Assembly: GCF_011745365.1 (NCBI RefSeq)
Contig: NW_024468911.1
Span: 3,466,759-3,530,758 of the forward strand
Direction: 5' to 3'
DNA: 64,000 nucleotides
DNA from: Cryphonectria parasitica EP155
Taxonomy: Eukaryota; Ascomycota; Sordariomycetes; Diaporthales; Cryphonectriaceae
A program made the translations under genes and the position numbers. The notes beneath the pieces were generated by a model. It searched no databases and was not told where the DNA came from. It saw nothing but the letters and a program-made list of their open reading frames with translations. Shown in pieces: positions 54,717 through 64,000 of this stretch (the stretch's first letter is position 1; the number at the start of each line of letters is the position of its first letter).

Positions 54717-57582
54717 AATCGTTCACTGCGCACGGGGTCGCTCAAGCTGACAGATGCATCGTGGAGAAAGCCTTCTGTGTATTGGTCCTCTGAGCACCCA
54801 CCCCACCCACTGCCTCTGTCTAAGCTTTCTGCTTGTGTTGTGCCATCGTGTACTGCATACTATGAAATATTTCTGGACGACGATGGCCATCACCACGACT
54901 GCTGCGTGGTCATCAGCACTCATTGGCACCAGTGAATCAATGCCACTGGACCAGGTCATGTCGAAAAATGGGGGTGGAACAAGTCGGCCTCTCCGCCTCC
55001 TCCGAATCAGTCTACAAGTGCGTTGCGTGTAGGTGAAGGCGTCTCCGAACCCGCAGTGCCCATCCGGTCCCTCCAGCTTGGGTCTGAGTGGGATCGTGCA
55101 TACTGCGTCGTCATTGGCCGCTAGCACCGCCGCATTGCATGCCATTGATGAGTTGGCAATTGACCTATCACGGAGCACCTGCCCAAGTAAGGTATGCAAC
55201 GGAGCTGGGAGGGGGAAAATAGCACGGGAGAAGAAGAAAGGAAAGAGGAAGAAAAACAATCGGATTCCTGACGTTGGCTCTGTGCATGGTAACTTCGGTC
55301 ATGCAAGAAAGTCCCCTTGGGCACCGAGCGGGAGAATGTAGTAAGAAATGATACCTCAGCGAGTTTCCCCTGCCCCCTAGCCCTAAAGCTTTGGTGCCTT
55401 GTCATCGTCAGACCTCGTAATGTTGGACATGGTGAGACATCAAGCTCTCGACCGGTCACAAGGTCGAGAGGGCGGTGAAGCCTGGGGAAGTCTAGTGAGG
55501 CTGAAGGGCAAGACCCCGTAAAAACTGGATCCGAAGAGGGAGAAAAATTTGATCAGAAAAAGCGCAGAATATCTTATCAGGGTGAAGATATGCAGGCATC
55601 CCCAGATGCACTGCTCGATATAGTGCTCTCATGACGGGTGCACCGACCAGCAGGCTGTCTGTCCCCTTGTGCAAGATCACGGGCCCTGGCAGCACCATTT
55701 TCTCCCCTCGAGTCGAACTGGAGGGACCGACCTGGCGAGGATAAAACACACAGTGACGGAGTATTGCCAGCGCATCAAGGGCGAGTGTGCCCGCTCGCGG
55801 ATCTCCGAAGCATCTCGCATGTGGCTCCTGTTTACCTGTTCGGGGTTGTTGCTGACGACGGTCAGAACCTTGAAGCATTCGTCGTGGAGCTCCCCAGCTA
55901 CGAGTCAGCCAGTGACAGCTGTGCGGACGTTGCATGGCCATCTATTGACGCTGCAGTTCGTTGCTGAGGCGTGACGATGGCTGCCCTCCTCCTCCGTCTC
56001 GTCTCCTCCCTGCTACGCCTGCTAGTACACCTCAAAAATCCAAAGGACAACAAAGACATGCGGTTATCGCATCCACTAAACCTCGCTAGGTACGATCACC
56101 GAGACGGAGAATCGATCGATATCGGGCATCATTGACTTTTTTTCTTTCTTTTTTTTTCCTTGTGTGCGAAAAGAAGGCGTGCTTGGGCACTTATACAGAA
56201 TGGGAGGTATGTGGGGGTAAAGGAGGAAAAGACAGGAAGAGAGAAGAGAAAGTGAAAGAGCTAAGACATTGGATGTGCCAAAGAAGACTGACCCCGAGGC
56301 TGTTGAGGCTTCGTGATGGGTCCCCATGGGTCCCCAGTGTCGCTGCACCACGTTGCTTGCCCCTCCACACCTTTACCCTTGCTAGCTCTTTGGGAGGGGT
56401 TGAGTGTCTGCCCACTGGCCCATAGCACCTGCAGCTTGGGTCACCTAGTCCAGCCTCCCCCTGCCATCTTTGCCTTGCCCTAGGATAGTGACATCTGCAG
56501 GGGTACAAGGATTGAGAAGCATTCAACTTGAAGAACCTCTCTCTCTCTCTCTCTCTTACTCTCACCACCAGTACCAACTGCGACTTTGCTCCTCCCTCCA
56601 GATTCCATACATACATGGCCTGACCGCCAGAGTAACACAGCAGTTTTCTTCTCACCTCCATCTCTCAAGGGACCCAACATCCCATCTCTTCTCTTGCCAA
56701 TGGCTCGTCCGTGCACACTTTAATTCTCAATTTGTCTTCCAGACACCCCCTCTTCTCCTCTTCTTGTTTAATTCTCCCCACTTCTGGTTGTCCCCCGCCA
56801 CGTTGCTATCACTCACCCTCTGCCTTTGTCGAACAGCAGCAGCACTGAATAGTTTGCTGCTCGGCAGACAACGCTCGCTTCGTTCGGTCTGACATCCACC
56901 ATGACGGCAGCCCCCTAGTTGTCCTTCGGAAACACTGTCAGCTTGTGATGAGACGACTCTTCCACGGTCAACTTTGACAGGTCCAACACGCCGCAGGTGA
57001 CGCCAGAGTCCTCGTCTTTTGTCAGCACAGACTTCCCAGATATACACCTTCTCTACTCTCATTCCATCCGTTCTGGGCACGCCCGCTCGGCTAGGCACAT
57101 CTGAGCTGCTTCTTCTGCTTCTTGGTTGCATGGCACTTTTGGATATGACTTTATAAACTTTTTACAAAGAGAAATATTCCGCATCGGAGGCTTTCGCATG
57201 CACTCTCAATGTGGTTGGTCTCCTCCACATCTGCCTCCTCGCTTCTCGCCGTGGTCTCAGCTTCAGGTCTCACGGTCAGGCGAATAGGAGGCAGTATTGG
57301 CGCTGAGGGTCGACAGAACGGGCCGACTGAGCGGATAGAGCTCTCCGTATTGTTTGAGACATCCTCCACCCCATCTCATCACCGCGTGCGCCTGGCCGGC
57401 GCCTGGCCGGCCATCTCGGTGGCGCAGGTATCACGCCGCCAGCTTGAGGGCTCATGAGCAGCGCCCCTCCCCCTCCTGCCTCCCCAACGAGCTTCATCTT
57501 TTCTTCTTCTACCTTCTCGACCGTCACCAAATCTCGCAGCTCTGCTTCCTGAACACGGCTGTCATCAAGTGCTACGGATGCT

Positions 57583-60426
57583 ATGGCTCAAATACAGTCA
57601 AGCAAGCCCCTCCCGGTTGCAACGGCGGACTCTCCTTCACAGCAGAGTCTTTGGCGGAAATTGTTTGGACAAGGGAATGGAGCGGCGCCGGGCGAGATGG
57701 GCCCTCTTAAGCAGGATGACCAGCCAGGAGACAATGAGCCGCGGCCAGGGCTCATCCGCAGGGTGTCACGGAAGGTCGTGCCTGGCCTGCCCAGGACGCA
57801 GACATTCAAGAGGCAGCAAGCCGAGGTTCGCAACAATCTCGAGCCTGTTGAACCGACACCTGCCGAGAGACGCGCCGTGTCTGTCGATAGACGACTTCAC
57901 ACCTCGCAGGTATCTCCTGATGTCTCGTCAAACCCACGAACTAGCGCTCCTGATTTCAACAGAAACAATGTGTTCAACGCAACGGTCTCTGCACCTTCCA
58001 CCACAGGAAGTGTGTATGAAGAAAAGCTGTTCGACACTATAGGCGAATTCAGTGTGCGCGAGGAAGCGGTTGACGAGGAGGTGCCTGGACAGCCACAAGA
58101 GACAGAGTCCTTGCCCGATGATGCGGCGTCCATGACGACCTCTCAGTACGACAACATGATCCACGAGGAGCTGGAGAGGATATGGATCCTCAATCTCTCG
58201 ATGCATTTCCGGGACAAGTCGAAGAGAGAGAAATTTTTCGTCACATACCGGGAAAACGAAATGCACTGGCGGAGGGTGACAATCTCGCTAGACTATCGCG
58301 GTGCGCCGGATAACTCTCTCGAGATGGACCTAATGCATACCAGATTTCAGCGAGACAAAAGCGCCAAAATCTATGAAGCCATCCGGGAAAGCCTCGGTGA
58401 CATCCAGTTCTACGAGACTGTCACAAACCTCAAGCTCCAGACTACGGATGGGAGATTGCACGTGCATGTAGTTGAAGACGTCAATGTTTGTTTTTACCCC
58501 TCCCCTCCCAACCCGTTTTCCCACACAGATCCAAGGCTAATCACAGTCATGGACTAGGAAATCATTCCATACCCTACAGCTCGTATGGTTCAACACTTGA
58601 TGTGCAGACGAGTCAGGGAGAGTGATATCAAGTTCGAGGCTCATATGTCTGGCTTTGTGTACAAAGTCAGCGTCAATGGCGAGACGTTGATCAAGAAGGA
58701 GATTCCTGGGCCCGACACTGTCGATGAGTTTCTTTACGAGATCAACGCCCTCAACCAGCTGTGCACTTCTCGAAATGTCATCCATTTCTACGGAGTCATA
58801 GTCGACGATCATGGGCAGCACGTCAAAGGCCTTCTTATCAGCTATGCCGAACAGGGTGCCTTGATCGATGTCATTTATGACCACAACCATGGTCTTCCGT
58901 GGATTCGTCGACAAAAATGGGCGCGGCAGATCGTGGAGGGGCTGTCTGAAATCCACGAGGCTGGCTTTGTCCAGGGTGATTTTACACTCTCGAATATTGT
59001 CGTAGACCACAACGACGACGCCAAGATTATAGACATCAACCGGCGAGGATGTCCCGTTGGCTGGGAACCACCGGAAGCGACTCCCCTGATCGAAAGCAAC
59101 CAGCGCATTTCCATGTATATCGGAGTCAAATCGGATCTATATCAGCTTGGGATGGTCTTGTGGGCCTTGGCAGAGCAGGAAGACGAGCCTGAGGCCCAGG
59201 GACGCCCACTGATACTGAGCGAGGAGATGGAGCTTCCGAATTGGTACAAGGCAGTCGTCAGACTCTGTCTGGCCGAGAACCCACAACATCGGCTGTCCGC
59301 GACCGAGTTGCTGCGGCTTTTCCCATCCTTGCAAGAAGCAGAATTGGACGTCTCTCATGGCCACCAGTCATCGGTGTCTGTTGACGATGGCTTTTCGGTG
59401 CAGGACTTTCTGGTTAGTGAGCATGACATTGGCGGCGCTCAAGTGATCAGGACTGTGGATATGCCGTCGGATTGGAACTATAAAACAAGTCCTGGTCATT
59501 CTCACCTCGAAGCACCTATCGCCTTCTCGACGGGGCCGTACTACTACCCCTCGAGAGGGCGATCTCCTCCAAGCCCCCTCCCAAACAGCCTTGAATATCG
59601 TGGGGCTCGATGGGCTCAGCAAGGAGGTTTTTGGCCGCCTCCGAGTGGTGGGCCCAGCTTCGAGGAGAAGAGGTCACCGCCAGGTCTTGGCTCTGCTCCT
59701 GAAGCGACGGTCACGAGCAATCATGAGCAGGAACATGAGCCACACGAAGATGAGCCGTCCCTCACAGATGGCAAGGTACAAAGCCAAGCAGCTCCGGCGG
59801 GCCACACGGCGGAAGAGGACTCTGGAGCACCGAAACAAGAAGATCCGGTCATATTGACCGGAGAAGGCGAGAGGCCGCCAGCGGAAGCTCCACAAGACGC
59901 GGAAGCCGCTGAATTACCGACAGAACAGCTGGGTGATATGGGTGCGGAAGAGACACAGACTGAAGCGGCTCCTTCACCCGTAACTCCAACACCCGAGGCT
60001 GACCACCAGAAGCATGCGGGCACACAGGACGAAACTTCGAGGAGTATGGTAAAAGGCGTTCGGAATTTTTTCTCATCATCAAGCAACAACAACAAAAACA
60101 CACAACAAAATCCTCTTTTTCAAGAGGCGGGGAACACAGAACCCGCAGCCCCAGGGACCATCGCTCTGGTCCCTCGCGCGGCAGAACTACAGAAACAGAA
60201 GAGCGCAAGCACGATCGTGGATACGAGACAGGGCTGGGAGATTGAGAGGGTTGACAGTGCGATCGCAATGAGCTCCCCGGCATCACTGCCAGAGCTGTGG
60301 TCGGGGTCCAACCTTTCGGACGATATTTTATGCTTAGGATCTGGCCACGACTACGCAGGCCATGAAGCTGTGGTGCGCAATGGTAAAGCCAATGCCATCA
60401 CGGATGATGACCTACTGAGTGCTTAA
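57583..60426 (+). CDS. Atypical protein-kinase-like protein with long disordered tail
   Basis: Two exons (57583-58485, 58558-60426) give 923 aa; the 72-nt intron is phase 0 with a GTTTGT donor and CTAG acceptor. Residues 1-200 are low-complexity and basic (LIRRVSRKVVPG). Residues ~205-300 form an ordered domain (ERIWILNLSMHFRDKSKREK, WRRVTISLDYRGAP) of a type I cannot name. Exon 2 begins a kinase domain: FVYKVSVNGETLIKKEI supplies a Gly loop and the ATP-binding Lys. EFLYEINALNQL supplies the helix-C Glu. The catalytic loop is QGDFTLSNI (~440) instead of HRDxxxxN, and DFG reads DIN (~459). Catalytic Asp, Asn and metal Asp are kept, so activity is possible. The ~350-residue tail is acidic and disordered. 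Confidence 0.85.
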
Positions 60427-63400
60427 TCACGGCAGCGTCAGACTTGGTTGACAGTCACGGCACCAACAGTTCCTAACATCTCCATTTTCTTCTACTTCTT
60501 GTTTTTAGTTTTGATTTATTTTTCAATTCCGTTCTTCATGTCCTCTATCTTACCAAGTTTGCTGCATATTGTGTTTGGACTCTTTCTTGTTTTTGGTTCT
60601 TCAATATTTTTTTCTGCAAATATTCTCTCGTTCGAAAATGGGGACAACTCAGGAAGCCGTGGAAGATTCAAGAACGGGGGGAAAGGCTAGGTTGGATGGG
60701 TTGAGTCTTGTCTGGCAGGGGGAGAAGGCAGTGTGGCTGTGTAGGATTATTGGAGTTGACTGCTGGCGATGGTTTGTGTTATCTCAATCAAGTCTATTAA
60801 CAAGCATTTGCCTGCTTGATTCCAAAGCCTGGTACTCTTGACCAAACCTACGGGGTGATGCGAGCTACAAGACCAGGTCGAGACCTTCTCAGAAAGGTAG
60901 AAACGGGCAAGAGATGAGACCAAGACGCATAGAGAAGAAGACAAGGGAGGGTTCTTTCTTGACAAACGTGACAGGGCATTGATATCTTCCTCATTGCTTG
61001 GGGAAGATGCGGGAAAGGATCAGCTGAAGCAAAACATCGTGGGTGCCTGAGCGCATTGACGTGTGAGTGGTGCGTCAGGAGAGCAACGACACGGTTTTTT
61101 TTTTGTTTTTTTTTTTGAGATTGCCGAGAGGCTATCACGCAATCATCGTCCCTCCTCTTACAAATCTCTAGCACCTTCAGCAGGACGAATACCTGACTAG
61201 GCTGGCCCATTCTTTCTAAGCAAACCTTACATATTAGATGCGGTTCTCAGACTTGCTCCTAATGGAGGGGAAACAGAAGAAAAGGAAGGGGGCAAAAAAA
61301 GGGTCGAGAACCCTTACCCACGGAAGGGTCTAAGCTCCCCCTGGTAAACCTTCTCCGGGCTTTTTAGAATGTTTAGGTTCGGCTTGATCTTGACCGGCGG
61401 CAGCCGGAGTGGCGTGTGTGAAGGATGAGCTCTCTTCCTTGCTCTCTCGCCCCTAGTCTCTTCTCGTGGCCCCCGGACCTTAGGGGCCTCGAAACGGCCA
61501 GGATCATTCAATGCGTCTCTTCCTCTCTTTTTCTTTCCTTTTTTGTTGAGACGGGGGCTGGTGGGGCTTGTCTTGTAAGTGCTAGGCGGACTAACAAATC
61601 TTCTGCGTCATAGTGTGACGGGGGGATAGTATGTGTATCTATCTGTACCGGCAGGTTACGGGCGGTGGGGTTTTCTCTCGCAGACTTGGTGGCGATTGCC
61701 AAAAAGAAAAGAAAAAAATCAAAAGAAGGATAGAGAAACCCAGAGCTCTCATGGACCACCAATCCGAGGAAGCCGAGGCCTGTCGATCTCGCGGGGTTCA
61801 CAAATCTGTGACGCCTGGGAAGAAGCCTGGCTGCCCTTATTTGCCACCTGTCACGCCCTACACTACAACAAAACAACTGTCACCCAAGCTTTTTGCTGTG
61901 TGTGAAGCATGGAGAGCGATCGTGGAGAATGGATATCCACCAAACTAGTGGCAATACCCATAATACTGTATACTCGGAGCAGATGATACATATGGGCCAG
62001 GTGCCACAGCGACGGACGCGTTGAGCGGCTCGTCCCCTAGGTCTGCCTGCTTGCTGACAAAATACTACCGGTAGTGGAACGACGCATTTTCACATGTCAG
62101 ACGATACTTGGCCTTTTGGTAACATCCAACAATTCTGAAGAGTGTTGACAAGTCTATCCTTGGATCGAGAGGTTACCAGAACGTGGTAGCTAAGCTAATG
62201 CAAGCCGGGTGGCTCGTGCCATTTCCAGGGTTTGCTGATGCAGGTACCCTGTACTCTACTATGAAACCCCCACAGACAGACAAACTGGTGTCTGCTTCAG
62301 AGATCATCCCGCTACCCATTGCAAATCCAATCTACTATAATAAATGCTGTATTAGTTGGTTCTGTGTATCAACTCTACAGTCCTTGCATCATATTTCCCG
62401 ATGGTACCGTGGTACAAAGTCAAGCCGGTAGGGCAGAGTCGAAGTTTGGGGGCAGAGCCACAGGGATCATGGTCAGCTCTGAGACAGGGATAGAGGATCT
62501 AGCTACGGAGCCAATCAGAGCTCTCCCAACAATTCATTATCCGTTGGGGGAAACCGCATCTCTCTATGCTGTCACAGGAAATTAGTCCTTCCGAATCAGA
62601 AACGGGCCATTTGACGTGCAGGGAGGAGAAGGGTGGGAAAAAAAAACAAGAAAACAACAATTCGAGACCGAGGCATGATTATTATGATTCGATGATACGA
62701 TTATCTGCGCAGATCGGAAGTTGGGGTGGTGGTTGGTCGTTGTCGTTTGGGTGTGAGTGCTGCCATTGGGTTCTGGGGAGGCCAACGAGAACGGATCAGA
62801 GAGCTCAACATACCGTCAGAGACATCCAACAAGACTGCAAAATCCGAAAACGACAAGTAGCTCGGATGTACCGCTCACTATGCTGTGTAGCCCAAAAGAG
62901 TACCTGATTAGTAGCAGCAATGACTACCATAGAACTACGTATCACTCCCCTGGCTGTTGCCACTGCAAAGACATGGAAAGAAAAAGAAAGCAGGAAAATA
63001 CAAGATACAAGCGAGCTGATCGACTTCAATTCCAACCTCGGAAGTCCCACCTCGCCCATGTACCTGCCTTCCTTCTCCCCCTCGCAAAGTACCATACTAC
63101 CCCATATCTCTCTCTCTCTTCTTTCCCTTCGCCCCTCCGCATTACCGGCCCCGTTCCCACAGCAGCCTCCTACTAAATCATTCCACCACCCCTCCCCCCT
63201 CCCCCGTTTATTTCCTCTGCCTTCCCTGCAGGCCCAGCCAGGTTTCAAGAAGGCAAGAAGCGAAAGCAAGAGTAAAGAAAAGAAGGAGGAAAAAGAGGAT
63301 CCGGTCACAACTGCCCAAGGATCTCCGCCTTTCCGAGGACAAGGGTCCACGATTCATCGGGCCACTGCCTCACTCACTACTCCATACGCCCCCACCGTTT

Positions 63401-63672
63401 TGCCTCCTCCCCCCCCAACAAGAAGACCTTCCTATTAAAAATCCCTTCTAACCCGCACCTGCCTCCATTATCAACTATTTCTTGTTTTCTGCACACAGCA
63501 GTTCCTGGCAGTTGTTCTTCCAACTCCAGTCCAACTTCTGAATTGTCACAATTCATCCACCCTTTCCTCTTTCTCAAACCCCCCAGTTGGACAGAGCCGA
63601 ACACTGGTTGTCACGGACGCCAACATCTGGCTCTATTTTCCTCTTATTTTTTTTTTTCCCCTCCTGCCCACC
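60427..63672. promoter_or_regulatory. 3.2-kb upstream region of the OLE1-type desaturase
   Basis: This is T-rich DNA after the kinase (60.4-60.65 kb), then a mixed region with T runs near 61096-61117, then from 63050 a strongly CT-rich stretch leading into the desaturase start, as expected of a long fungal leader. A minus-strand exon-like segment is listed separately. No other gene is supported. Confidence 0.5.
61234..61511 (-). other. Exon-like open frame with plausible intron
   Basis: The minus-strand frame reads basic then Pro-rich text ending TPLRLPPVKIKPNLNILK and GELRPFRG. It meets a GTAAGG donor at 61317. A T/C-rich 59-nt intron to ATTAG at 61259 leads to a short last exon ending TAA at 61234. 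No in-frame ATG is present in the open stretch, so an upstream exon would be needed. It could be a remnant or part of a small gene; I do not recognise it. Confidence 0.2.
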
Positions 63673-64000
63673 ATGGCCTCCTCGACATCGCCAGCGAGGC
63701 AGGCTACCGCCTTTCCTGACGGCACCACCGAGTACAAGCCGCTCCGCAAGACCACCAGCTATGACCCAAAGAAGCCACACATCTCAGAGCTGCCAATGAC
63801 ATGGCAGAACTGGTACAAGCACATCGACTGGCTGAGCACCACCTTCATCATCATCATCCCCATTATGGGCTTCGTTTCCACCTACTGGGTGCCTCTTCAG
63901 TTCAAGACCGCCGTCTGGGCCATAGTCTGTGAGTTTGACTCCCACCGTCTCTCGTGCTTGTCCCGATATACTTGCACACCGGCTGACATTCTTTGTCTTT
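63673..64000 (+). CDS. OLE1: Acyl-CoA delta-9 desaturase OLE1 (first exon, cut by window end)
   Basis: Exon 1 is 63673-63928 (85 codons plus one base), followed by an intron with GTGAGT donor at 63929 and a CTGAC branch-like site at 63983-63987, running to the window edge. The protein start, MASSTSPARQ, then SELPMTWQNWYKHIDWL, followed by two hydrophobic helices (TTFIIIIPIMGFVS and FKTAVWAIV), matches the N-terminus of fungal Ole1. That is the ER enzyme that makes palmitoleate and oleate from saturated acyl-CoA using its fused cytochrome b5. The His boxes and b5 domain lie beyond the window, so only the N-terminal part is seen. OLE1 genes are known to be tightly regulated at promoter and mRNA level, which fits the long leader here. 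Confidence 0.85.
   Translation, partial: MASSTSPARQATAFPDGTTEYKPLRKTTSYDPKKPHISELPMTWQNWYKHIDWLSTTFIIIIPIMGFVSTYWVPLQFKTAVWAIVCEFDSHRLSCLSRYTCTPADILCL

Larger units (their letters stand above)
52463..57582. other. 5.1-kb gene-poor region
   Basis: The stretch lies between PIM1 and the atypical kinase. It holds A- and G-homopolymers, a CRE palindrome at 54709-54716, a CT run at 56537-56556 and a CT-rich leader before 57583. Overlapping ORFs of 100-180 aa occur on both strands at 54.7-56.0 kb without splice or domain support. One candidate spliced gene (53641-54429, minus) is listed separately. Confidence 0.5.

Noticed and set aside
54723..55259. 178-aa minus-strand ORF in the spacer after PIM1
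   Set aside because: It begins in a T-rich low-complexity stretch, has no recognisable domain, and overlaps other random frames on both strands.
57151..57369. 72-aa minus-strand ORF in the kinase leader
   Set aside because: It reads plausibly, but it lies antisense in the presumed 5' leader, with no splice, domain or promoter support.

Overview
The window is nuclear DNA of a filamentous ascomycete, most likely a sordariomycete (inference). The evidence is short 49-277 nt introns with GTRNGT-type donors and CTRAC branch points, CT-rich leaders before start codons, roughly even base composition, and a gene set recognisable from Pezizomycotina: an OLE1-type desaturase, a CSC1/OSCA channel, BEM1, VPS36 and Mediator MED21. 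There are no prokaryotic operons, no CRISPR array, no intact transposon, and no tRNA or rRNA that I can recognise.

Layout. 0-8.6 kb: a fungal membrane protein of unknown role (+), VPS36 (-), a THP3/SAC3-GANP protein (+), a previously hidden three-exon small gene (+), and a CENP-B-like DNA-binding protein (+). 8.6-12.7 kb: a convergent spacer, then BEM1 (-). 12.7-21.7 kb: nine kilobases without a convincing gene, upstream of BEM1, rich in simple repeats. 21.7-32.2 kb: IRC3 mitochondrial helicase (-), divergent RRN5-like Pol I factor (+), a CYSTM tail protein (+), and a CSC1/OSCA-type cation channel (-). 34.7-52.5 kb is dense: FAD monooxygenase (+), HGH1 (-) divergent to bystin ENP1 (+), a 949-aa disordered protein (-), HAD nucleotidase (+), MED21 (-) divergent to RRG7 (+), a small acidic protein (-), and the mitochondrial Lon protease PIM1 (+). 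52.5-57.6 kb is gene-poor but holds a possible four-exon small gene (-). An atypical kinase (+) follows, then a 3.2-kb leader/promoter region and the first exon of an OLE1-type delta-9 desaturase, cut by the window end.

Most genes are housekeeping and unrelated to one another. Three act in mitochondria or mtDNA upkeep (IRC3, RRG7, PIM1), and several act in gene expression and ribosome making (THP3, RRN5, ENP1, HGH1, MED21). Many are arranged as divergent pairs on 0.3-0.9 kb shared promoters. I found no secondary-metabolite or defence cluster. The most notable items are two small spliced genes inside apparent spacers, two GC-AG introns in neighbouring genes, an unusual CENP-B-like protein ending in a C2H2-type finger, a kinase with altered HRD and DFG motifs, and the very long spacer before BEM1. 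Exon boundaries were read by eye from splice signals and frame continuity. No homology search was run.
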